Of a stretch of DNA of 64,000 nucleotides, positions 10,842-21,353 are shown piece by piece (positions within the stretch are counted from its first letter, which is position 1; every line of letters begins with the position of its first letter). This DNA is from Mesorhabditis belari. Lineage: Eukaryota > Nematoda > Chromadorea > Rhabditida > Rhabditidae. A model generated the notes under the pieces. That model did no database searches, had not been told where the DNA came from, and saw only the letters and a program-made list of their open reading frames with translations. Location: positions 124,001-188,000 of the forward strand of contig CAUEEP010000066.1 of assembly GCA_958450365.1 (NCBI GenBank), in the 5' to 3' direction. Position numbers and translations under genes: made by a program.

Positions 10842-11604
10842 GGTGCTGAAAATCGAGAATCTTGACCGAAAACCCCTGGGGAAATTTGCGGTTATGCTCG
10901 AGTCGATTACAAACTCCAGACGCGCAAAGATACAAAGATTGAGGTGCTGGCGTCTGTTCCATCCACAACCTACCAGCCGAGTTATCCGTGAGTGCTATTA
11001 GTCATTCAAGTTCATACAATCCAAGTACTTTAGCTCATAACTTTTATAGATTTATCGAATTTGAATCTAGTTTTGTTATCATTCACTTTTCTCGAAAGCC
11101 TTTTTCAGAACAATCATTGTCCGCTTTCTCGAAGTTGATCCAAGATTTAAACCGGCACCGAAATCAGGAACTGAAGAAAAGGCAAACAAATTTGAATCGA
11201 TCAAAATTCGAAAACCAATTCTAGCCTCATCTCGTCCAAGATGTGAATGGCGATGATTCGGTGTATACTTTAAGAGAGTTTCGCAATGTTAATGGAGATG
11301 GTCATGAATTGTCCTATGATAGGTCAAAGGTATACACTGTAGGTAAATCAACCAACTGGTCTTTAAGATCTACAAACTCTATAATGTGAAAATATATCAA
11401 GACGAACATCTCATCCATTTCTCTCATTACGGACTCAGCGAAGCAGGTGGTGATGGTGAATTTTTGATTCAACTGCAAGTAGTCCTAACTTGAATATTTT
11501 CAGATTCATTCCATTTTGCCAATTCTAAAGTCCCAAAGGCTCCTTTGATTCCTTTTCCGATAGATTACAAATTACTCTCCGAAGACGAGAATTTCCAGCG
11601 ATAA
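10842..11604 (+). CDS. multi-exon protein of unknown family, 3' part
   Basis: Exons I can support: about 10842-10987, 11109 to about 11224, 11225-11329, 11368-11446 and 11504-11604 (stop TAA), with GT-AG borders and matching phases over the last three. The C-terminus reads SEADSFHFANSKVPKAPLIP and ends LLSEDENFQR. The first exon looks coding in one frame up to about 10920 (VLKIENLDRKPLGKFAVMLE) and in another after it (KIEVLASVPSTTYQPS), suggesting an indel at CGCGCA. The frame also changes near 11224, either by an indel or by a 113-bp intron starting after TTTCTCGAA. An AATAAA lies at 11616-11621. The 5' end is not resolved and no family is recognised. Confidence 0.6.
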
Positions 11605-11736
11605 TCGATTCATGAAATAAAAAGTCAATTTTATATGCAAAATGTTATAGATATAAAGTAAAAAAACAGTGTCCCAATAAAGATTGACAGAGAAATTCGT
11701 ATCCTATCAAATCTGAACTCGAAAAAAATGTTTCAT

Positions 11737-13851
11737 TTAATACAAAAGCTCTGAATGACTAAGATGTTCAATGTCAACTCCTCTTGCCAATTCCACGAAG
11801 GGCATGCTCGAAAACACGGAGGCATTGAACTTGTTGTGAGCGTCCATTGAACGTCGCTGGTGTTCCTAAAAAAAGTGATTTAACCAAGGTTTTCTCATTA
11901 GAATCTCTTTTCACCCTTTGCAATGAGGCTTAAAAGATATAGTATATAAAGCCAAAGCCAAACTCACTTTCAACAAACAGAAAAACGCTGCCGGTTGATA
12001 GTCAATGTAGAGCTTGTGAGCAACAAGTTCAGGTCTAAAATAATAATTAAAAAGATTGAACCAAACTTGAGTAACCTCTTTAATAAATTTGGAACATCAC
12101 CAACACCATATACGCATGAGCTATGGGTCATTTTTCCTAAAAAAGCGATTTGAGAGAAAAAATGTCGAACAAATGTTTACCATGACAGAGTTCTTCGTCT
12201 TTATCGTTCCGCCAAATCTAAATATGAGAAAATAATTAGCGTCCGGAGAACAAACTTGAAAACGTCCAAGCCAATAACGGACCGGCACATCGCGACTTGT
12301 AGCTGCAATTATCCCTAAAATGCATGATTTTTAAAGTGCCATCTCTTTCAACCTTCTATTTTCTAAAGTTTTATACTCACCATTTGATTTTGTTATTTTC
12401 ACGTTAATGTTCATTCTCGGATACTTCCTTTGCTTCAAATTTGTTTCGCTCTGCCTTTTCGATTTTTCCCGTAAAATCAAACGAGCGTCAAATCCACCTG
12501 GTATCGGAAGTCCTAAATTGATCCAAATCTTAAATTAAAGAAAATGATCTAACTGCGCATGTTGCCAAAGATCGTCGGCCAAAGTAGCTCGTCTGAGGCA
12601 ATTGGCGATACATTCAGCCATCTGATCACCGCTGTGGTAATTGCCTAAAAAAATTTTTGAATTCATTTATATTGAAATTCCTTTAGAATACTTACGCTGT
12701 GTTCCTTTGTTACAGCATTCATTCCAGCTCTCGGCACCAAGGCTGACATTGATGCTTTGTAAATCCGAAGTGGCGCCAGTTCTCCTCGTGTCTAAAACAT
12801 TTAATAAATATAGTAATTGTAAATTTTGGCGAGAGTAAATTTATCGCGTTAAAGCTAAGTTTAGGAACTGTAATTTATCTGTCTTGCATTTCATGTTTTT
12901 AAGTTTGCGGCTACGGGATAAGCAAGCAGGCCTAGAGCCACATTTAGAGTTAAAATTTGGTATCCAAATACACTAAAGACCAACATTCCTGGTTTGGTGC
13001 GGCGGCTCCACCACTTCCACATTCACCGTCTGATTTAAAGCCCTGAAGATTCGAACCATCTCCAGATTCGTCTTCAGCGGTACATCAAAGCCAGATAAGT
13101 ACTAAAAAGTACAAATTGCGTTTAAAAAAGTTAAGCTTACGTACCTGATAGTACTTCCAGGGATGTTCTTGTTTTGCTAGATATTCAGCACAGCCATACA
13201 TTGATGTCAAAAATTTCGTGTCCTCCCCAGCCGATTGACCTATTCGAAGTCTAAAAGGAAGCGACAATAAGCGAAAGAGAAGCTGAACCAACCACAACAT
13301 GAATGTTGTCAAAACAAGAAGACAATCCGTGAATGGTCTCATTGAAAAGGGCATGTGAATCACGATCCACCACTCATGCAATAGAGATTCTGTGGTTGGT
13401 AAAAAGCAGAGAACATAAAGAGAAACTAAAAATTATTACATAAGGCCACCTGTCAAAAAACCTGTGCTAAATTTTTGTAGATAATCATCCCGTAAGCAAG
13501 CGGAAAGTTGAGTTCTTCAACTGATGCAGCGTCCAGTGGAAAATGAAACCATTTCTTTATGTGTGAACATTAAAAGTAAATCATTAAACTTCAATAAGAT
13601 GTCTTCAACAAACCTCGCCTCTCCAGGAGATGTTGCGTAAATTGCCATTTCTCTGTCGACGTGGTCGAACTTCCACGAAGCCCATTTTGCCAAAGCCGGA
13701 TTGTCCAGTTCGGGCTGATATTTACTAGATTCAAAAAAATGTATTATCTCTAGCAAAGAATACCGCTGTTGATCGCGTCACAATCAATGGAGATTCGATC
13801 AAGTAGAAACGTTGATTGATTCCATGAGGCTCTCAAAATTGATCCATTAAA
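11737..13851 (-). CDS. GT14 core-2/I-branching glycosyltransferase
   Basis: Fourteen minus-strand exons, from 13764-13851 down to 11737-11865 (stop TAA at 11737). GT14 enzymes are Golgi type II membrane proteins that add GlcNAc branches (or xylose) to glycans. Family landmarks in order are DCDAI, EELNFPLAYGMIIYKN (13462-13554), AFYQPQNLYC, SIGWGGHEIF, YLSGFDVPLKTNLEMVRIF (12985-13101), YKASMSALVPR, SDELLWPT, LPIPGGFDA and RYWLGRFQIW. The last nine exons (from 13101 down) join in perfect phase. Exons 13293-13425 and 13145-13250 are each one base out, after YCM and around WLCAEYL, and the exon 13614-13724 joins poorly. The N-terminal anchor was not found. Either a decaying copy or an assembly with indels. 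The 3' end faces the plus-strand gene 130 bp away. Confidence 0.85.
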
Positions 13852-13925
13852 CTGAAATTGAAAGAAAAATTGACAACTTCTCTCATAGAAAGTTTCTTTA
13901 CTTAGGTTTTAGCTGTACTTTTTAC

Positions 13926-14115
13926 TTGTTCCCAAAAGTCAGAAATTTTCAAAAATTTGTCAATCATTCGGACAAAGAACATCCAGAACAAAGAATATTG
14001 TCGATCCAATCAAAGGAGCATGTACGAATACGATTGAAGGAATGTGGCAGAAGTTTAAAGCTCGACATAAAGAATATGCAGACTTTCACTTCACTTTGCT
14101 TAAATATCTTGAATC
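13926..14115 (+). pseudogene. Merlin/ISXO2-type transposase remnant
   Basis: Two overlapping frames hold pieces of an ISXO2-like DDE transposase domain, the type encoded by Merlin DNA transposons and bacterial IS1595 elements. The first has KFVNHS (13952-). After a frame change the second has NIVDPIKGACTNTIEGMWQK, matching the family block VNHS-x-FVDP-x-GA-x-TNTIE-x-W, then YADFHFTLLKYLESHEF. Nothing upstream encodes the rest of the domain. The fragment lies just beyond the first GT14 exon I could find, on the opposite strand. Confidence 0.72.
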
Positions 14116-14237
14116 ACATGAATTCAACGATTCATGTGATTCAAGATGTCTAAGGACGACGATACCTTCTACAACTTTTGATGCAAGCGAGATAAGATTA
14201 TTCATTGGAATAAGTATATTATTGTGCTTCAAGATAA

Positions 14238-14502
14238 TACCGTAAATACTGTAATTCAACGGCACCCCCTAATTGAACGCAGTCGCGTAGTCTAACTTCT
14301 TTAGAAAATCGTTTTTCTCAGCTCCTAGATTTTTCTCAAATACACTTTTGGTATCAAAAAATAGTAGATTTCAAGGGCTATCATTTGACACCCAAGCGCA
14401 TACTGTAGCATAAAGCAGCGTGGAGAACGGAGCGTGTAAGTTAGACTACGCGGCAATACCCAGTCGTTATGGGGCTGCCGTTCTATTAGAGTCTTTACGG
14501 TA
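14238..14502. mobile_element. inverted-repeat element with TACCGTAAA ends
   Basis: The left end TACCGTAAATACTG is mirrored by CTTTACGGTA at the right. An inner pair AGTCGCGTAGTCTAAC and GTTAGACTACGCGG is also inverted. It is related by sequence to the larger element at 45.5 kb and to the solo end near 5.6 kb. There is no coding potential. Confidence 0.75.
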
Positions 14503-14994
14503 TTTTTACGAGTATTCAGCCAAAATTTGTAATCTAATTTCGTAAATTGAAATCTAAAGCAGTCGAAAACTTTTGCCTGGTGTTTGGGGTGGGGACAAAG
14601 TAAAAAAGCACCGTTTTTACGTTAAACTAAGCAAAACATTGAGGCTTACATGAGAATTAGATGGCAGATAACACATGCGACGAGAAGAAACGCCGTAGAA
14701 AGCAGTAGCTTTGCCAATCGATGTAGTCGACCCTAAAATAAAGCTATTGAATAAAAAATGCAAGTTAGAAAAGAAAAAAGAAGCTTAAGAAAGCAGAAAA
14801 GTACCAACCATTCCGGGCGTTTCGAAAAATGATTTAATTTTTGGCAAAGTTGGTTTTTATGTTGTTTTAGTTTTAAGTTTAAAAGTTTAAATTTTAAATG
14901 CAAATTTGCGTGAGTGCCATGTAAATCAAGGCAAAAGAATAGACAAATTTGCAATTGCACAAAAACATTCATTCACGACGCGCAACATTCATTC

Positions 14995-17530
14995 ATGCTT
15001 AAAATTTCGTCACTTCAATACTTTCTATTACTCTTCTACGCAAGCCTCACAGTAACACATCGAGTCGCGTATAATGGTGTCTTATTTCGTGAGTTTTAAG
15101 AAATTTTAGTGCTTTGGTGGTTGAGGGGCCACTTTTAGCTTGCCTTCTCAAATCTAGTGTTTTGAGCGGTTTTTGTCGATACTTTTCTTCTATTCCGGTA
15201 ATTATCTATGCTAAAGCGATTGGTGCTAATTTTAGAGTATTTTCAACATGTTTCAAGTTAGTATTGCAGAGTTCTAAGTGTAGCTTTGAGCTTTGAGATA
15301 GCGTTCGGTGGTTCGGTGGCTAGAACACAGGGTAAATCATCGAATGGGATTATCAAAAGCATGCTTAAATTAGCACCAATCGCTTTAGCATATATTTCTT
15401 TCTTCAGAATGGAGGAAAAGTATCGACACGAACCGCTCAAAACATTAGATTCGATAAAGCAAGCCAAAAGTGACCCCTCCGAACCGCCAAAATACCAAAG
15501 TTTTACTAGGTTTCTGCTCAACTTTTAACATTTAATAGACAATATTGCCTACAAATTGGTTCTGCGCCATTTGCGGAACTACTAAACGAAAGAAGCTGCC
15601 AGAATTGAACTCTAGAATCTAGAAGTAGAGCTAGAAGTAGAAGTAGAAGTAGAAGTAGAACTAGAAGTAGAAGTAGAACTAGAACTAGAACTAGAGCTAG
15701 AAGTAGAACTAGAACTAGAACTAGAACTAGAACAAAATCTCTAATCTAAAGTCTAGATTAAAGATTTTGTTCTCTGTCTGGCTTAAGTTAAAGTTTGGCA
15801 TTGTAAACTGAACTGATTTTCTATTAGAATGAAACTTAAGAAATAATCTCCCCATTCTTTAGAAACAATCTTTCGCAGTTTTTCATATTCAATCAAACTA
15901 CTTTTTTTTAAAGTTATATTTTTCATTATTTTAATTTAGACGAGTCATCAGGATGCGACGATTGTGGAGCGACGAGTACATTTACGTGCCAATCGGGCAC
16001 TCCGTTGAGCTTCCATGCGTGGCCCGAGAAAAGACTCACCAAATGCACATCGATTATAAAAAGGTGAAAGTTTGACTTATATGTTTAAATGCTTATTGTG
16101 TTGATATGTAAAGAAAGACAGCTTATAAAAGAGTAAAAAGCAGCAAAATCAATTATTAAAGCACATGTTTCTAGTTCTAATAAAGTTAGGGAAGCACTTT
16201 GATCTGATTTGGTCAGAACCAATTTTACGCGTGTTTTTCTAGTCTGCTTTTGCATTTTCTGTAGTAATCAAATACGCAATCCATTGGTGAAATTTTTAGA
16301 GTGTTTTTGAATAGTTTTTCACTTTGCATTTCATCCCTGGCCTCATTTTCTTGCCTTGCGGCACTGCAACATTTATACTTCAACTAGCTCAACAAAACAT
16401 GAACAAAGATTATTCAAAACTTTCTAAAAATATCGCCAATAGATCCAGCATGCTTGATTACCCCGGAAAAAATAAAATAACATTGATAAAACTGTCGAAA
16501 AATACGATCTGATAAAATCAAATCAAAGTGCGCCTCGCCCCGAATTTTATTAGTACCCTTGTTTCTTAATAACTCCATACTTTGTGTATTCTTGGGTAAA
16601 TATTTTATCTTACTATTCCTTTTTACAGGCCGACTGGCGATACCACACACGATATGTGAAGAAAGATGACAAGCTCTTACGGGATACGCTAACGATAAAA
16701 GGTGGTACTTTTGCAATTATTGCAACTAGTCGACTTTTAGAATCGATCGCTTTCACTTCAATGACACAACCTCTTTCCTGTCGGCGCGTTTCCTCCAGGC
16801 CATTCATAACAACACAATGCTCGAGTGTTGGATACCTATCGGTTATCAAGAGGTTTGTTTTGCTGGATTTCGTCTGTAACACATAAAAATCTAATTATTT
16901 TTATTCAGCCTGTCCGCTATGTTGTATCACGTTTCCGGAATCATTATTCAAGATTGCGGTGTTGAAGACAATGTATTTCTTAATCTCATGAATCCGTAAG
17001 TTCTTTTTTAATAGTTCATCGTTGGATTTAAACCCTAGTTGTGCTTTTGGTAAGTGCTCTGTGCGAAATTTGACGAAGGGCCTTCATGTGATAATGTGCG
17101 GTTGCTCGAATGCCATTGTCTTCAACATTACACTGGAATATTTTGTCAACGTGAGTTACTGTTTTATTTCAAATGGTTGGAATACTTTTAAGAAGCAATA
17201 CTTCATTACTTGGAATACTTCTATAACAATATAATTATGATATCTTGTTTTTATCTAAATAAACAAGTGCTTTTGAAGAAGTTGGAAACGCGTTTGCTTA
17301 TCTGTTTAGCTGTTATTCCTACAATCTCATTTGGATCTTCACCTTCCTTGGATTTTTGGTTTCAAATCGTTTCTCCGTAAAGTCTTAAAAATCAATCGCT
17401 TTCTTTAATGCATCTTTAGAAAAACTCGCGTAGCTCTCAAAGGACATCCATTGGCGAAAAACGGAGGACAACAACAAAAATGTTATCGATGAAAAGAGAA
17501 GCAAAAGTTCTTGTTAAGTGTTTTATTTAA
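14995..17530 (+). CDS. single-pass cell-surface protein with Cys-rich ectodomain
   Basis: Seven exons: 14995-15088, 15940-16063, 16741-16875, 16909-16995, 17015-17150, about 17269-17376 and 17420-17530 (stop TAA). Phases agree for the first five exons; the join to exon 6 is one base out. The start is chosen because MLKISSLQYFLLLFYASLTV is a convincing signal peptide. The ectodomain is rich in cysteine (SSGCDDCGATSTFTC, NTMLECWIPIGYQEVC, IIIQDCGVEDN, PSCAFGKCSVRN, VIMCGCSN) with N-glycosylation sequons such as NDT, NNT and NIT. A hydrophobic segment in exon 6 (YNLIWIFTFLGFLV) is followed by a short, strongly basic tail. I recognise no named family. An AATAAA lies at 17574-17579. Intron 1 holds an inverted-repeat element. 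Confidence 0.7.
15112..15500. mobile_element. fold-back element in intron 1 of surface gene
   Basis: The left arm starts CTTTGGTGGTTGAGGGGCCA and the right arm ends in a diverged inverted copy (TACCAAAG at 15493-15500). Complementarity extends through GCTAAAGCGATTGGTGCTAA and GTCGATACTTTTC, about 130 bp per arm around a loop of about 110 bp. No ORF matches a transposase. ORFs on both strands here are shadows of the arms. Confidence 0.85.
15610..15735. repeat. CTAGAA/GTAGAA hexamer array
   Basis: About 20 copies of a degenerate hexamer (CTAGAA, GTAGAA, CTAGAG) in the same intron. It is closed on the right by a short palindrome around ATCTCTAATCTAAAGTCTAG. Confidence 0.92.
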
Positions 17531-17585
17531 TATTTATCGCACCATTTATTGAACCTAAGCAAAAAGTTTAATGAATAAAGAGTAA

Positions 17586-19812
17586 TCATAAAGAATCTTC
17601 ATCCAGATTTCGAGCAGAAAGAGTGCGTGGTTCTAAGGGTGTAGGGCTAGGGTGATCGGCTTGTTCACTGAAATTGTTAGATTACTTGTTTCAAGAGATT
17701 TTTCCTTACCCAGGCATTTCAATGGGCTGGACCATAATATTTGGTGTCTCCGAACGAAAGATTTGATAGTCCTAACAATAAATAAGGTTTGAGAGTGTTT
17801 TTTAGAAACTTACAGGAGCCAGCCCTTCATGTGGTGTACCATTAGCTTTTTCATCGGCCGAAATGCGTCTTGCAAAGCAAGTTTCCCGTTTGACGTCTTC
17901 GCAAACTGAATTTTAGTATTAAAAGTCATTTTGATACAAATTTCGGTCAAGATACCAATTATTTAAAGTTATTTAATTTAATTTAAAGTTTATTCACCTG
18001 TCCATTCCCATTTTTCAATTGCCAAACTTCGGGCTTCGTTGCTGGCCGAATGTTGAAAATAGTCTCGAGGAAAGCCCGTCTAAATTCTTTTAGGTAACAT
18101 CTTGAGTAGGTAGATATAATTTTCAGCAAAAGTTACCGCAATCCAGCCGTAAATGATTTAAAGATAAGTTTATCTAATGCTCAAGTTCATAATAACATCA
18201 TCATGATAGTAAAATCACTTATTGTACCACCGTAAGATTTCAAGCAGCAAATCGTCGCCACCGCATCAATCGTGGGACTCCACGTGATCGCATAATGAAC
18301 AATATTCATTGAAGACCAGTCGTATTCTAGATTACCGGTTATTCTTTATTATAATTCAAGAATAGGTTTTGTAAATGATTGATTTGTAAATGATTGTGGT
18401 TCAAGAACAGCCTTAGGTCAAACATTTTCTAAAAACTATCACAACTCGACTGTCTTTTTTCAATTAAATTTCAAATTCAAAAAAGGCAATTGTGTTACGG
18501 TAGTTTTTTTTTTCTTGACACACTTTTTAGAAAACGGTTTAAGTGACGGCAATCGATTAAGAACTCACCAAAATCCTTGACATTCGGACTGTCAACAACG
18601 AGAGTCACTGAGAAAAGTGGAAGATAAGTGACAATGGTGCAACTGACTGAAATTGTTTATTAGCCAGCAGAGCTACAGTAAACTAGGGCTACGTATTCCC
18701 AAAGTTGACACTAATTTTACTTCTAACCTAGTGTTTAATCAAGCCCCTTTCACCTGTATGATAATAGCCACCAAAATGCTTCTTTGTCTCGAGATAACCT
18801 GCTGGGAAACCGAATTTCGAACACATTTTTGACTCGAGCGAACGAAAAGAAGAGCTTCAAACAACGCAGAACTGAAAACGGAGAATTTTTGTGTTTATAG
18901 TTGTTTTTCGATTCTAATAACTCATTTCCGCTTGTGTCTTGGGTTTAAAAAGCATTTTTGACCTTTTTTTTGCAATTGTTTTAAACCCGTTTGGCCCAGC
19001 CACAGTTATCAGTTTTTGAAAGTTGACACGTTTTAGAAAACGCAGTTAGTTGAGGGTTACTGTAGGTTTGCAATGCTCAACCCGTGCATGACGCTAGTTC
19101 TGTGGACAAACGAATCCCGGATTTTCATTAGTTTAACAGTAACAGCTGTAATAGTAATATAAAGATTCTCCTATTTACCAAAGTGATCGGATAGAGATAA
19201 TCGGATACGAGAGAAGACTTATTGTCATCAATGTGTCCCCGTCTTTCACGAAATTCTGCTCCCAACCAACAAATCGTTTCCACGTTTCGCTCATCCAAAC
19301 TGAAATTCTGTTTTTACCACTTTTGGATGCTTTACTGTCGAGCGATTATCGGGCGGGGGTGGGCGAGTTTTTGACCATTTTGCAGCCAGATTTTAAAGAG
19401 GTTTTTGTTAATAACTTTTGATAAAACAAATAGTTTCTGAAAGCTGACGTTCTAAGCCATCCAAATCTTATTAAACTTTTTGATTTGATGAGTTTAAGGT
19501 GCTTAAAAGTGAGCTGCAAGTTGGAGAAAAAACTTGGCGATAATCGCCTCCCCCCTTACGATAATCGCTCGATCTCCTCCTCCTCCTCTTCCTCCTCCTC
19601 CTCCTCCTCCTCTTCCTCCTCCCCCTCCTCCTTCCTCCCTTCCCCCCCTCCTCCTCCTTCCTCCCTCTTCCTCCTCCTCTTCCTCCTCTCCTCCCCTCCT
19701 CCTCCTCCTCTCCTCTTCCTCCCTCCTCCTCTTCTCCCTCCTCTCCCTCCTCCTCTCTCCTCCTCTCCCTTCCTCCTCTTCCTCCCCCTCCTCTTCCCTC
19801 CCCCTCTCCTTC

Positions 19813-19850
<38 letters not shown>

Positions 19851-21303
19851 TAGCTTCCTCCTCCTCTTCCTCTTCCTCCCTCCTCCCTCTTCCTCTTCCC
19901 CCCTCCTCCCCGATAATCACTCGACCCCCCTCCCCTTAACCGTAAAGATCCAAATTTTGTTCAAAAAACTCTTCTACAATAAGACATCAAAAACTTCTCT
20001 GCCAATATTTTCGAATCTTTTCGAATCTTTTCTATTTTTTCAAAACTTTTCATAGATAATTACTTTACTAGTTATTTTAAGCGCCTCTCGTCGCCATGGA
20101 CTGTGTAATTAAGAAAAAGTGATTTTCGAAAGAAATCTCCGAGATGTAGTTCAAATCGCTTGGTTTTTGAGCCTTACAAAACCAAATCGTTTATGATTTT
20201 AGAAGTTTAACAAAGAAAAAGTCTAAAAATGTTGTGGAAAAGAATATTCTTGAAAGCTTGGGCATACTGTAATTGGGTCACTGAAAAGAATTCGGAATAG
20301 ATTTCACCTAAAGAAATCTATCAAGATCTTTACGATCTTTACGAAATCTATTAAAGTTATAAAAATTGCTCAATTTACAAAAAACTGACATACTCAATTC
20401 TCTTTTTTTTAAAGGTTTTTGGCCCATTTAAGGGTTTTTGGTAGAGTTCGGCAAACAAAACCGAAACCAAAACAGACCAAAACCAAAACCAAAACTCAAT
20501 TTGCATATAAATTAACATGTAAATTTAAAATTGTAAAATGCAAATTTTAATGTAAATGCAAATTTGCCTTTCAATTTTTCTCACTCCCACAAAATCTCGC
20601 GGCCGAAAAAAGGACCAAAAACACGACCTCGAAATTTCGAAACAAAAATAGCCTATGGGATAGATTTTTGACGCTGATTTCAAATCTGCAAACAGATTTT
20701 CGCTAGCTCCTCCCAGTCGCGAGATATTGGCGGGTTTTGGTTAGTTTTGGTTTTGGTTTGTTTTGGTTTTGGTTTTGGACTGTTTTGGTTTTGGTGGTTT
20801 TGGTTTTGGTCAAGTTTTGTTTTCCGAAGTCTAGTTTTTAGTCCATTTAACGGTTTTCCGCATGGTCAAGGCCTCAGTTTTCTTCATAAATCTTTAAAGG
20901 CCAAAAAAACGAAAGTCTATTTCTGAATAAGGATTCGAAAATGTTTTTTGGGTGTAAGTTGTTTGGGTTTAAGATTTGATATTTCAAAGATTTCCTCATT
21001 CAACTGACCCTTGAAGATCCGAATAAACATCGTAGATGTCCCAAATCGTTGTCATATCGATAGCTCGAGCAATGAAAAACACAAAAAGTGGCACGAAATT
21101 CGGGATCAACGCTGAAAAGAGATAAAGAGTTTGTTTCTCTCAAATAATGCATTAGAAAACGTGTAAACTTTCGGAAACTATCGTAATCTTCTCTTTTATC
21201 CAAGCTACGGTATTTCTTCGATGAAGGCCGGGTAAAGTATCATCGCGTACTCCGCGTAGCAGCCATTTTAAAATTTCTTTTCTGCTCAAGCTTTCAATGA
21301 AGT

Positions 21304-21353
<50 letters not shown>

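Noticed and set aside
16629..16700. An exon beginning ADWRYHTRYVKK in the surface-protein gene
   Set aside because: It requires a different phase from exons 1-2; splicing 16063 directly to 16741 keeps frame through exon 5.
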